Source of the DNA: Basidiobolus meristosporus CBS 931.73
Taxonomy: Eukaryota; Basidiobolomycota; Basidiobolomycetes; Basidiobolales; Basidiobolaceae
Direction of reading: 5' to 3'
Assembly (NCBI GenBank): GCA_002104905.1
Contig: MCFE01000399.1
Location: 1-64,000, forward strand
DNA: 64,000 nt
A program made the position numbers and the translations under genes. Within the stretch, counting starts at the first letter, position 1. Every line of letters begins with the position of its first letter. Positions 46,490 through 57,841 of this stretch are shown here, piece by piece. The notes under the pieces were generated by a model. That model made no database searches. It was not told the DNA's origin and saw only the letters and a program-made list of their open reading frames with translations.

Positions 46490-49206
46490 ATGCCACTTTT
46501 GGAAAACTCCTTACACTACTCCTTGGAGAATATTAGAAAAGATTTAAGCAATGGAGTGATTGAAGTAGCGAAACTGAAATTAATCCCTCTTGTTAACGAT
46601 TATCATACGGTCCTCGAAGTACAGGTGCGTTTCAACATCATATAATCATCCTTAGTAGTGGAAATTTGATCCTAGTATTTGCTTTCAAGCTACTTCTACT
46701 TGAGCTAGCCCTTGCTGAAGGAAATTTTGTAAAAGGCCTTCAAGTATTAACGCACCTGTAAGTTCTTTCCAGCAAGAGGTGTCAATCATCATACTAAGCT
46801 TTTCCTATAGGCGAGCGAAGCACAAGTTCGAGGAGAAATACAAAGAACTCGTATGCCGCATCGTGCACTCTGCTTTACTCGAGTCAACAGAGGATCATGC
46901 TGGTACTACAACTAGTCATTGTCTCAAAGTATTCGGAAATGCTTACGTTTCTTATTTTGTTTATAGAGCTGTTTCGCCAAACCCCTAGCAATGTGCAAAA
47001 GGATTTATTGGTTGAAGTAGCAGGTATTGGCTTGTTTGCTTCTTTCGAAACACTTCAAACATAACACCAATTTTGAAAGAACTTTATTCGTTAACAAACC
47101 GATTGTTTGATGCCTCTCGTATTTTTGCATTTCTCTGCTTTTTGTTCCCTGAATTGGCCTGTCAGTATGGGGTAGAGTTCGGTAAATAATGTTACTCATT
47201 GAAATATCTTAACCATCGGAATCTTGCTTTAGCCGATTGCTGCTGACTTGGTCATCAAGGCAGAGAAACAAAGTAAACCATCGGTACCGGTCAACACATA
47301 CCGTCGTTTCTTCTGTAAGTTACCTATACATCTATGTACTTCCGCATTTGATTTTCTAATTGATTTTCTCCAAGTATGTGGAATTTTGCCGCAGATTTTC
47401 TTGGACAAAGTAAGATGCAAGGGTCCGGAAACAAACGATCCTGACGATAAAAAGAACTGTCAGAATATGGTATCATACGAGAATCTTCTGGAGTGGATGA
47501 AACTACATCAGGCATATTATATTGCTCAGATTGATTGGAGATCCATGTACCAATCTATGGTGCATGTACTCAAACAATGTGGTTTTCTTCCTCAAAAATG
47601 GTAAGCTGTCCTTGCGAGATAGGCCGATATACGTTGATTCGAAAACTCACGATTTCAATTAATTATGGCTTGCAGCGAAATATCTTCAATAGTGCCTGAT
47701 GCGAATTCAAATATCATGTTTCCTGACGTTCTCTTGGAGTCGCTGCGTCTTCAAAAAATTGATTTGCCAGTTGATCTCAAGTCGCTATTCCTGACAACCT
47801 GCTTCACCCAAATCTGCTTTGAATATCAGTCATTGGTCTTTAATCCGACCAAATCCAACGGTATATTCAATTTCTGACATGTATACCACCTTGCAGATTT
47901 TCTCATATCAGATCTAGAATGTTCAATTCCAGTTGGCGATTACAACGGTGCCAAAAAAACCAAGAAATCCAAAACAGGCAAATTGTCGAAGAGTAAACAG
48001 AAGTCCAAAGATGTCAGCTCAGCTAGACCCGTAACTGACGCAGCTACCCCAACATCTACATCAGGAGGTGGTTAACTCTTTTCGCTTACATCATATAGTA
48101 CCAAGCTAACCCTACCTCAATAGAGAATTCGAAAGTATCCGCACAAACCACAATTACCCTGCGTAAAGCCCAAGAGATTCTTATTCTAATAGAAAGCACT
48201 GATGGTGGTCAGGTTTTGGAACAAATGATCAACGACTGGTCCTTGCCATTTCATATCACAAACGCAATACTGCTATGTAATGCAGACATACGTCTGATGG
48301 AGGTACTAGCAACACTTGTAAGCCGTAACCCTTTTGCTAGCTTAAAAATTGATGATATTATGGCTATGTAGAAGCGCTACTCGGATTCGTACGAACTTTA
48401 TCTCGAACTATCAAAAAGATGTCAAACTCGGTGGCGCTTGAAGAATGATATTGCGGATGGCACCTCGGTCTCATTTCATCCGCTGTATCAGTTTCGATTG
48501 CTTTACTCACTCAGCTTGGCTAGCGATCACATGGGACAATCAAAGGTATATGTTATTCTCAACTGTATTTACTAGCATATTTTGATGAGTTTGTCAGAAT
48601 GCCCGAAAATATCTTTTTCCAATCTTGTATTCGGGAATTCCTTGTGGCTTCAACGACTTGAGTTTCGATTTCGAACAATCCTCCAAATTCCGCCTCCGAC
48701 CAGTGTCCACAGCCGCGTTGCTTAGCCGCTGCATACAAAACCTCATAGTTTCATATGTAAACGATATTGAGCAATGCGGATTCGATCATGACCTCATAGG
48801 GGATCTTTTGGTTCTGTCACAATTTGCACCGGCACAACTGCCCGACCAACTACAGTGGATCTCTACCTTGCTCATTCGTAGCGGCAGATTTGTTTACCGG
48901 GAATTCTTTCACTTTGTATTTTCTGAAGCCATACTTCAGCAGATCTTTCAAGTCAGGAATCTCAATGATCTGTATATATCACTCCTACCCGTAAAAAATG
49001 AGACTTCATCGCCGGAACGATCTGAGGTATCACAAGTAGAGCAGAATCGAACGCTGGAAGCCCATTTACAACTTGCACTAGAGAGAACACCAAAAAAGAT
49101 GCAACTTCTCCGAGAGTTTAGCAAAAGGACATATCTTCGGGATCAGGGAGTGCCTGTACATGTATGGCAACGTAATATACATTCTGTGATGGAATTCTGG
49201 AACTAG
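46490..49206 (+). CDS. INTS10: Integrator complex subunit 10-like protein
   Basis: A gene of about a dozen exons, roughly 650-680 residues, start at MPLLENSLHYSLENIRKDLS. Exons read by eye include 46,490-46,624, 46,690-46,757 and one from 46,811, then segments around 46,966-47,300, 47,400-47,600, 47,676-47,860, and 47,900-49,206 in five pieces; some junctions near 46,916-47,250 are uncertain. In order the peptides are LLLLELALAEGNFVKGLQVL; FLFPELACQYG; PSVPVNTYRRFF; IDWRSMYQSMVHVLKQCGF; LKSLFLTTCFTQICFEYQSL; a Lys/Ser linker; LRKAQEILILIES; and FVYREFFHFVFSEAILQQIF with LEAHLQLALERTPKKMQLLR. The same order and anchor motifs (V-Q-H-G-V, P-x-N-L-L-Y-K-Y-L, F-x-Y-x-x-F-F, F-R-L-A-M-E-R) are in animal INTS10 as I remember it. 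INTS10 belongs to the INTS10-13-14 module. No catalytic domain. Confidence 0.6.
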
Positions 49207-49433
49207 TAACCCTATTCTATTTCGGTGACCTGTAACACATGGTATATCTAATATGAATAAATAATTGCATGTAAACACGTTCGAGCATTCTTCTGCTAAA
49301 GGGCAGTAAATAGTATTAATTTGAGATCAGTCTACTAGGAATGATTCTTTATTCCAAATTTCTATCTACATCATAGCACCCTGATATGGCGTAACACGAA
49401 GGTTGAGTGAAGGAACGAGAGAGCATCCATTCG
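49207..49433. other. Convergent 3' region INTS10-like/epimerase
   Basis: 227 bp between convergent stops; contains AATAAATAATT near 49,256, a likely poly(A) signal of the INTS10-like gene. Confidence 0.45.
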
Positions 49434-50607
49434 CTATAAACAAGAGGCCACGGGCTCCAACTTCAAAGTGGCCTGGACAATCTGCCCACCTTCCCAAACA
49501 TCATCGGGGTCCAGCCTGATGGGATTAACGACGATACCACATTCGACACAGATCATACTCTTATACTCATCATCTCCAAAGTCCGCCATACCATTGGCTC
49601 TCTCAACCCAGGGATTCCAAATCACAGCATCGTCTAGATTGTTCTTTCGGATAAACAACGCTTTGCCGTGACCATGGTTTAGTTTTAGCTCCAGCGAGGT
49701 AACGTTTTTGTACACACTATCGACTTCAGAATTGACCTGGATAGCAGAGCGATCTTCTTTACCCTCGATGCATTTGACCTTGTCTGTATACTGATACCCA
49801 TGGAGTCCACTGACTGAAGCATTGGAGACATCCTGATATAAATAACAACAGGAGTTAATGGTCAATTCTGTAGAAATGCATAACCAAGACTCACAGGAAC
49901 TTGGAAGTAGGTATGAGGTCAAGTTGTGAAGTCAAAGGACTTTTCATTCTCGACAGATTCCGTATTCTTCACCGTCAGATTAGTCTCCAAGGTATCTGCC
50001 TTCAGAATAACAGTGTATACCAACTCGAAAGTGAGCGGCCAGATTTTACGGAAATCAGGACCAATTTGTACACCATTTAGGCCTACTCAATCGGGCTATT
50101 GGTCTCAGATAGATCAAACCAAGACAACATCAAAACTTTCCAAAACGAACTTTCACTTCGTCCTCAGCACTAGAAACCGTCCCAAGCCATTAACAACGAG
50201 TGATTCTAGCAAATCCGTGTTGCGGCAAACCAGCTGCTGGGTTGGGTGCCTCCGCTTTACCGAAGTTTGGGAAAACAAGTGGAATCCTGGATAAAAACTT
50301 GGCACATGATCATATCCAGTTTCATTCAGCAGTGCCCACTGACCCACCCCGGATGGCCTTCGTTCCGTTGAGAATCGCTTTTTGGCTATGTTGTGGTTAG
50401 AAATGGTTTTAGATAATGCCATCTTCGCGGTTGGAATATCACTCACCTAACAAAGAGTCTTTCTGCATCCTTAACCTTCCAGCTTGTAACAGTGGCCCCG
50501 TAAAGGCTGATTGTGGCAGCAGCACCTTCAGGGTGATTCAGCACTATTTGGTCAGGTGAACCATCCTCCGCCTGAATAATCCTAACTGCTTTCCTGGACC
50601 AAGTCAT
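49434..50607 (-). pseudogene. Glucose-6-phosphate 1-epimerase (YMR099C-like), interrupted by in-frame stops
   Basis: Minus-strand gene with at least four coding segments. Exon 1 is 50,607-50,447 (MTWSRKAVRIIQAEDGSPDQ; SLYGATVTSWKVKDAERLFV). Exon 2 starts at 50,385 (QKAILNGTKAIRGG). Exon 3 follows with IPLVFPNFGKAEAPNPAAGL and PQHGFARIT. The last exon ends at 49,434 (VSNASVSGLHGYQYTDKV; MICVECGIVVNPIRLDPDDV). The family converts alpha to beta glucose-6-phosphate. Two in-frame stops interrupt conserved stretches: TAA at 50,192-50,190 between HGFARITRC and WLGTVSSAEDEVKVR, and TGA at 49,921-49,919 between KSFDFTT and PHTYFQV. Neither can be removed by a plausible GT-AG intron. A third stop after RFGKF may lie in an intron with a poor donor. 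The rest of the coding sequence, including the splice sites at both ends, looks well preserved, so loss would be recent, or these are sequencing errors. Confidence 0.68.
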
Positions 50608-51513
50608 GATTTAATCAGGAATACCTACACAAAGCTTTTGGAATAGAGATGCTTATATTAGTTTGGTTTCCCATGGTATGCTGATTGTGCTATATATGTT
50701 GCATGGCAGCATAAGAGATCACGTGCAAAGACAATGTTTACGTATACAGACATTCGAAGGCATCGTGCGGTATTTGGATAAACAAACGGGATTAGTTTCC
50801 CCTTGTCTAGCTCTTCGATCTACCATTTCTGAGAGCCCAACTGGCTATTTTCTTTGAGAAATCCAAGGCAAGTGACGTAAGCAATGGTCAGGTCAATTAA
50901 TTGCTGGCGAGGATCAAAGATGAAGATCGATCATATCAATGCATTGACGGATGACGCAGTGTAGTAGATCTCACCCAGTATTGTTGGTCACCATAGGATA
51001 TACTAGGGACAAAATAGTTGATTTGGGATCAAAGGAAATAAACACAGTCTAGGCACTCCGTATTCCAAGCAGAATTTCGACCACACCTAGTCTACTCATT
51101 GAGCTACCTGAGCATAATGTTGATTGAGATGGTGGTTTAATAAGCACAGGCTTGATTTATTTGGCGATATAATTTTCAAATTATATATTTAATTCAGATT
51201 TCCTCTAGAGCATGCAGCAGTTCCCCCAAGTGCATCAGACTGAGTCCCCCGAAATTTCGATAATTTCCTTTTGTAAAAGATCGGGTTATGACAGAATGCC
51301 ATAAAAGTTTCCACGTAATAGCATTAGTTTAGAAAGGTGATCAATTTGATTAGTTGAATGGGTGGTGGGCGTCATATTCGTATACCTTTGCCACAATTTG
51401 TCTCCTTTATTTTTCCTCAGCTGCATTTTTATTAAAGAAGGAACACTCAACTCCTTTTTACCCTCATACTTTTAAAAAAGCAGAAACCTCGAGTAAATCG
51501 TAAACCAAAGATA
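50608..51513. other. Divergent region epimerase/BRO1
   Basis: 906 bp with no recognised gene; pyrimidine-rich (TTTTTCCTCAGCTGC) close to the BRO1 start. Confidence 0.5.
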
Positions 51514-54500
51514 ATGATACAATCTCCCTGTATTCACGTCCCTAGTAAGCGGACAGAAGAGGTCGATTGGGCTACCCCTCTGAAAAAGTATATCGCTAGT
51601 AATTATCAAGATGACCCAGAAAAGTATCTGGAAGAGGTCAATACTATCAATAGACTTCGCCAAGACATGCGTGGTGCTGGGAAAGATACTACAGGAAGAG
51701 ATTTGCTTTATCGTTACTACGGCCAATTGGAATTACTTGATTTACGCTTTCCAGTTGATGAAAACAACATCAAAATTTCCTTCACTTGGTACTATATTTT
51801 TTGAGCATTTTTAGTGTTCGACTATCTAACGGGCTCTTTATTTGCTTAGGTGTGACACTTTTACTGGTAAATCTACCTCCCAGTTCTCCCTAGCTTATGA
51901 GAAGGCGTGTACCATATTCAACATGGCCTCAACCTTATCAGCAATCGCTTCTTCCCAAGTTCGCTCGGAACCGGATGGCCTGAAGCGTGCTTTCAATTAT
52001 TTCCAAGCTTCAGCTGGGATGTTTACCTACATTAACGAGAATTTTCTCCACGCCCCGTCTACCGATCTCAGTCGAGATATCGTCAAAATACTCTCTCAGC
52101 TTATGCTGGCTCAGGCCCAGGAATGTTTCCTTGAGAAGAGTCTTGGCGAAAAAAAGAAAGACGCTCTTATAGCCAAGTTGGCCAGCCAAGCTTCGTGGTC
52201 GTATGGGTCAGTTGTTGATGCAATGAACGAAGGGGTTGCTAAGACTGCTCTTAGCCGCTGGTGGCACATGGTTTGTCAGGTAGGTTGATTTATGACAACC
52301 AAGGTAAATGGTAACTGCTTTATTTATGAACAAACAATTATTATTAGGCAAAACAAAAGCATTACCAAGCTGTTGCTCAATACCACAAAGCCCTGGCATG
52401 CGAAGCCGAAAACAAATATGGTGAGGTGGTTGCTCGTCTTACGTATGCAGAAACCAATGCCAAAGAGGCAACGAAATTGGTGAATACGTTTGCAAGTGGA
52501 TTCACGCCCTCCTTAACATCCATCCCACCGGATGCCGCAACGGCGCTTCAAGATATTGCCAAGTCTTCTCAGACCATCATTTCGGAGAAATTGGTCTCTG
52601 CAACCAAAGATAATGATTTGGTTTACCATGACATTGTTCCAAATGTTGATGTGCTGCAACCAATTGACAAGCTTAATGCTGTCAAACCTATTCCAATTTC
52701 CGAACTTTACGGGCCTAACGAAATCCAGAAGGTCATTGGGGTTGATATTTTCCAAAGGCTAATCCCTTTATCTGTCCATGAATCATCGTCTCTATACTCC
52801 GAAGAGAAGGCCAAAATTATTCGCAAGGAGACGGAAAGAGTGGATCTTGCTGATGGTGAGCTAGATGCGGCTTTATCATTCATGCAGCTTCCTGAATCCA
52901 TTGAGAAGTTCAAGAACAGAAATGGAATGGGGGAGAAGTCGATCACCTCTCTTGCTCGGAGCACTCCCGAGGTGAAAGAGTGGGCTAGAATGATTAGCCA
53001 AGAAGAAAACGAGAGAGGAATGGTTGGGGAGTTAATTGTCACACTTGAAGGGCTCAGAGGCAAAGCTAAGGAATTGCTTGATGGTGTTGGCATTTCCCTA
53101 GAGCAAGAACAGCGTGATTGTGAAGCAATGAGGGTAATTCGCTTCCTGAAAGACATCTTGACACAATCACATATTGATATTTATTCTTCTTTTACAGGTT
53201 AAATTTGGGGATCTCTGGACTCAAAGTCCTTCTGGTCCACTCACTGCCAGCTTCCGACAAGACATCCGAACCCACCGCGAGGCTCTTGATAAGGCCATAG
53301 CTTCAGATCGGACTTTAATCTCAAGATTTGAAGAGATACATTCTTCTATCGAGGTACTTCGTGAAGGGGAGCACAGCGACAGATTGGAGCAAATGTTTGC
53401 TGAAGCAGTTGCCAGCGCTGCAGGATCTGGTAGGGGTAGTAATTCTGCTGAGAACTCTCTGCTTGATACCGAGATGGAGGACGGGATCGAATCCAACATT
53501 ACAAATATTGAGAAGAGTATTGAGAAGTTAAACAAGATTAAGAAGGAGAGACAGGAAACTCTTGATGATCTGAAGAAAAAGGTTGGTTGTTTTATCTAGT
53601 AGGCATATTTACAGCCCAATTAACGCATTTCGTTCTACAGATTCAAGACGATGACATATCTCACTTGCTGATTTTGAACAAAAAATCACCAAACATCGAA
53701 TCGCAGCTGTTTGCTACTGAACTAGAGAAATTTAAGGGACACCAAAATCGTATTACTGCAGCAGTGCATCATCAACAAGCTCTAATCCAAGAGCTCTCTG
53801 GTTACTTCAAGGCTCTAATGGAAGGAGCTGAAGCTAAACGAGTTCAACGTATCTGGGATAATGCTGAGGCCAAGAGAGACGAAGTAACTAATAAGCTTCG
53901 CACTGCGTCTAACGATTACATGGATATTAAGAACGGTGTTAGGTACGAGAAGACAATGCAATGTATATGCTTTCTTAGTCACCTAATCCATTTTTTCTGT
54001 CTACAGAAAAGGAGTTCAGTTTTATGCAGACTTGAATGATGTCTTGGCTGATCTGAATGCCAATGCTCGGAGACTAGTTCACGATCGCGAACAAGAAAGA
54101 CAATCTTTGATCCAGTCCATTGAGGGGAACAAAATTGAACGTGAGCATCAAGCGTTGAAGGAGCAATTGGAGAAGTACCAAGATGTTCCTCTGGATCGCG
54201 GCCAACGTCATTTTGACAACCCTCCTGTAAACCCCAATTTTGCAAATTCGGCTGAGGCGAATATCTACGCAGATATGGCTATCAAGAAACTTACTGAGCA
54301 GGCCAACCGTCTTCATATCCATAATGAGGGCAATCAGCACGCTTATGCACCAGGCCCTGACGCCTCATCTCCATTCAACTTACCTCCTCCCGCACAGGCA
54401 CCCAGTGCACCGATCCAGGGACCAACCAGATACAATAGTCAACCCGACTACCCTACCGGTGGTTCCACATTCTCACCTCCCCCACTCAACCCTCAAGGCC

Positions 54501-56254
54501 CTAATATCGCACAGGGTGTTTGCAAAACCCCGTCTTATGGATCAGACAAGGACCAGAGTGCATATTATCCACCACCACAAAACGCGCAGGCACCAATGGC
54601 CAGGACCCCATCATACGGATCAGAAGCCGACCACCATAACCCATACTTCCCACCTGGTGGAAACCAACCACCATTACCGATGAATGCACCTCATGGTGCT
54701 CAACCTAATATGGGACCTGGGGGCTATCAAACTGCTCCATCGCCTTATATTAAACAAGATCCCCAATTTAGAGCACCTAGACAACCTGCTCCACAGCATC
54801 CCCATGCTAATATCCATTCACCGGATGTTGCTGAACCCAGGCAGCTTTCTCCAGTAATTGATCGTAATCAAGCTCCAGTTGGTGGTTATCAAGGTCAATA
54901 CGGTTATGCCCAGCCCCCATACCAGCAGCAGCAGCAGCAGCAACCCATTCAAACCTCACAACCTCAGAACTACTCTGCTCCGATTGGATATGGATATCAG
55001 CAGCAAACCCCAGCTTCCGAAAACGTTACTAGCCCACAAATGAACACACCTGGATGGCAATCCCAACAGCAATATCAGAAAAATCTACCACCACGCCCTG
55101 AGTTCAACCCTGGCCCTGTGCAACCGACCCAACAACAACAATACCCTCACCAGAACCCTCAACTCAATCAATATCCTGGCTATGGTGGGTCGTCGCCTGT
55201 TCCGGGTCAAGCACAGGGACTACAAAGACAGCCCTCAAATTATGATTTACAGCTAAAGCAGCCATCTCATCAAGGACAACATGTGGGAACAAGCGGGCAA
55301 CCTATTCGTAACCAACCTCCCCAACAACCTCAATATCAAGGCTTTGATCAAAGCAGCCAAAGACCTGAACATCCACAATACTATAACGCACGTACTCAAC
55401 AACCACAATACAATGCCACAGTACAGCAACAACCTCATCAACCACCACCACCACCACCACAACAACAACAGCACCAGCAACACGTTCGTCCGAATATGTA
55501 CCAAGAGGGAAATCAAGCCTCACATTCGCAATACCCTTATGGTAACGGACAAAGTGGGCAAGTGATCTCATCACCTTATCAACCAACCAACCCAGCTACG
55601 TTATCTGGTGGCTCGGATAACTCATACGCATCTGCGTCACAAGTTCCACCTCAACAAGGATATCAACCACAGCAAGCCCCGTATCAACAATACCATGGTC
55701 AACCCCAGAACCAACCACCTACTCAAGATCCAAGATTGAGAGAGGGCTCGACTGGACAACAGTTCTATCCTTACCAAGGAGGATCGGCTGGACAGATGGG
55801 TCATCAGCCCCCTCAGAATCAACAACCACCACCTCAACAAGAACACGCCCACCCCGGTTATCAACAAAGACAAGGCTATGAAGTCCAACCTCAGCAATAT
55901 CAGCAGTCCAACCAACAACAGCAATTCCAGACTACCCCTGGCCCCCATGGCTATCAACTGCAACAAGGCTACAACCCTGGCCCACCTCAAGGGCCTACTG
56001 GCTACGTTAACCCATCGCCTCAAGGATGGCAGCAAGGTGCACCACAGCAGCAGCAACAGCCAATGGGTAACCAATATCAAACACAAGGTGCGATCCAAGG
56101 CCAGCAGCCTCCTGCCCCACAGCAGCAATATCAGCCACAACAGCAGCAGCAGCAGCAGCCCGGACAATGGAATGGTTACCCTCAACAGCAGGTACCACCA
56201 CCGCCACAAGGGAACTTCTATGGAGGACAAGGCGGCGGATCTCTTTTGGATTAA
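51514..56254 (+). CDS. BRO1: Bro1/ALIX ESCRT-associated protein with long P/Q-rich tail
   Basis: Six exons (51,514-51,788; 51,850-52,279; 52,348-53,133; 53,198-53,581; 53,641-53,942; 54,007-56,254), 1,474 residues. The N-terminal BRO1 domain (about residues 1-370) has VDWATPLKKYIASNY, MRGAGKDTTGRDLLYRYYGQ and QLELLDLRFPV. A V-shaped coiled-coil domain follows (to about 780; SFRQDIRTHREALDKAIASD, IEKSIEKLNKIKKERQE). Then comes a Pro/Gln/Tyr-rich tail of nearly 700 residues. Bro1 binds Snf7 on endosomes and recruits the deubiquitinase Doa4 to sort membrane proteins into multivesicular bodies. Sequence is closer to BRO1 than to the pH-signalling PalA/Rim20 paralogue, which also starts with a BRO1 domain. 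Yeast Bro1 is about 844 residues, so the tail is unusually long. CAG/CAA and CCA runs in the tail probably vary between strains. Confidence 0.92.
54900..56200 (+). repeat. Gln/Pro/His low-complexity repeats in BRO1 tail
   Basis: CAG/CAA tracts at about 54,925-54,945, 55,130-55,142, 55,458-55,475 and 56,138-56,159, and a CCA run at 55,441-55,458, encode Q and P runs. The opposite strand shows long open frames here, which are artefacts of the biased composition. Confidence 0.75.
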
Positions 56255-56774
56255 GATAGGAGATCAGCGGTTGAATCACCATGGGATACTAGCACCCCAC
56301 TAGTTGGTTTTACCGGTGAGAATCATGTAAACCAGTCTGTCGACATTGGCATTTTCTGTTTTTCTTTTATGTAGCAAAAGATATTATTAGTTAATGTATA
56401 AATTTAAGAATCCCCTTCCCCAACATCCGGTCTGAGAAACAAATCATCTCATGAACTCTGTTTGAATTCAATAAAACCCATCATTATCATTATCATTATC
56501 GGTTACACCAATGTTTACATTCGCATTAACATTGTACATCAAGTCGCCAAAAAGAGAGATCCTCGATCAAGACAATTCCCGTCACAACCGCTGTGATGTT
56601 CAACATGGGTATTTGGTTTATTACTCTATATTACATATGTATATTTCTGTCTCTGATGGAGGATCCAATATAAAACTAGAACCTATCTAGGTTGCGTGCT
56701 CTATGTATGTGTACGTGCGTGAAAATGTATAAATATGGGAAGGGAATTTGATCAGGGTATGATGGGTTTGAACT
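56255..56774. other. Convergent intergenic region BRO1/arrestin
   Basis: 520 bp. Contains a short tandem repeat of ATTATC (about 56,481-56,500). No gene found. Confidence 0.5.
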
Positions 56775-57841
56775 TTAAGCTGCGGACACGATGGCACTGT
56801 AGTGGGGAGGGGCCACTATAGTTTCCATCGAGCACTCATATGACGGTGGTAATGGGATGATGTTGTAGCTTGGCAATTCTTCGTCAGTATCCAGACTTGG
56901 TGACGCGATAAGAATTGGAAGTTCGAAGTGGGCGCTAGTCAATTTGCCTTTGTAGCCGAGGTCAATGCGTATCTGGAGGCGATGGGTTACCTCGATATAC
57001 TCGTTGCTGGAATCGTAAACTTTAAGTGAGGAGGGGATTTTCACCATCAGCACCTTCTCGTTGTTCACAAGCTCCTCTCGAAACCAGACGAAGCTCATGT
57101 CTAACTTCTTCTCAGTTTCTCTGACAACCTGGTTGGGGTCTTTTGGAGATTTGTATACGATGTGCTGCTTCAATAGGCAAGCAGCAAGGAGAACCTTGTC
57201 TAGCTTGGTGTGGTCAGTGATTTCATGTTGAAGCTGTAGGGGGAACTCATCGCCAGGAGTGAATCGCTGGTTTGGAATGGTAAAGCGGCATGATAATTTG
57301 CTTTCCCACTCTTGCTCCATTTGAGTAACGTGACGAGGAGTCAATAGGGAATCCACGTAGCGCCAAATAGAAACCGGCTTCTCTGCCTTGAGTTTGGAGT
57401 ACAACAAAGTTGTGTCAACCACAGCCTTGAATTTATATTGGATGGATCCGGATTCAGCTTTAATGGTCTCGGGTAAATCTCTAGGCATGGCGAGTGTGAA
57501 GTCATAACTGGTGGTCTGACCATTCTTGAATGTTTGGCTCACAGATGAGTTGAGGAAAGACCATTCTTTATGGTAGAAAACCGTCTCATTCTTACGAATA
57601 TCTAGATGTGAGGAATCGATTAGAGATCAATATGTAACAATTTGACACATTATTGGTACATACCTGAAGCTGTTGAAACAGTATATCTTCCCTCGAACTG
57701 GAGTGTAATTTTGTTGACCTTGATCGTAGAATTGGGAGAAAATATCAAGGTTCCGCAGAGAATGTGATCACCGCTTCCGCCGTAGCCTTTGTAGAAAGTG
57801 TCTTGGTCCAAGACAATGTCGAGCTGTGTTTTCCTGGTCAT
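56775..57841 (-). CDS. Arrestin-related trafficking adaptor with two PPxY motifs
   Basis: Two exons (57,841-57,664; 57,601-56,775) encode 334 residues. The arrestin N domain opens TQLDIVLDQDTFYKGYGGSG, then ILCGTLIFSPNSTIKVNKIT and LQFEGRYTVS. The junction rebuilds DIRKNETVFYHKEWSFL. Next come SYDFTLAMPRDLPETIK and the C domain (CRFTIPNQRFTPGDEFPLQL; YIEVTHRLQIRIDLGYKGKL). The tail has PPSY and PPHY within the last 30 residues, two matches to the PPxY motif that binds WW domains of Rsp5/Nedd4 ligases. ART proteins bring this ligase to plasma-membrane permeases for ubiquitin-dependent endocytosis. It is smaller than most fungal ARTs and lacks large insertions. Which cargo it serves is unknown. 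It converges on BRO1, which acts later in the same sorting route. Confidence 0.88.

Noticed and set aside
55637-56282. Antisense frames (up to 197 codons) over the BRO1 tail
   Set aside because: Leu/Val-rich shadows of the CAG/CAA/CCA repeats.
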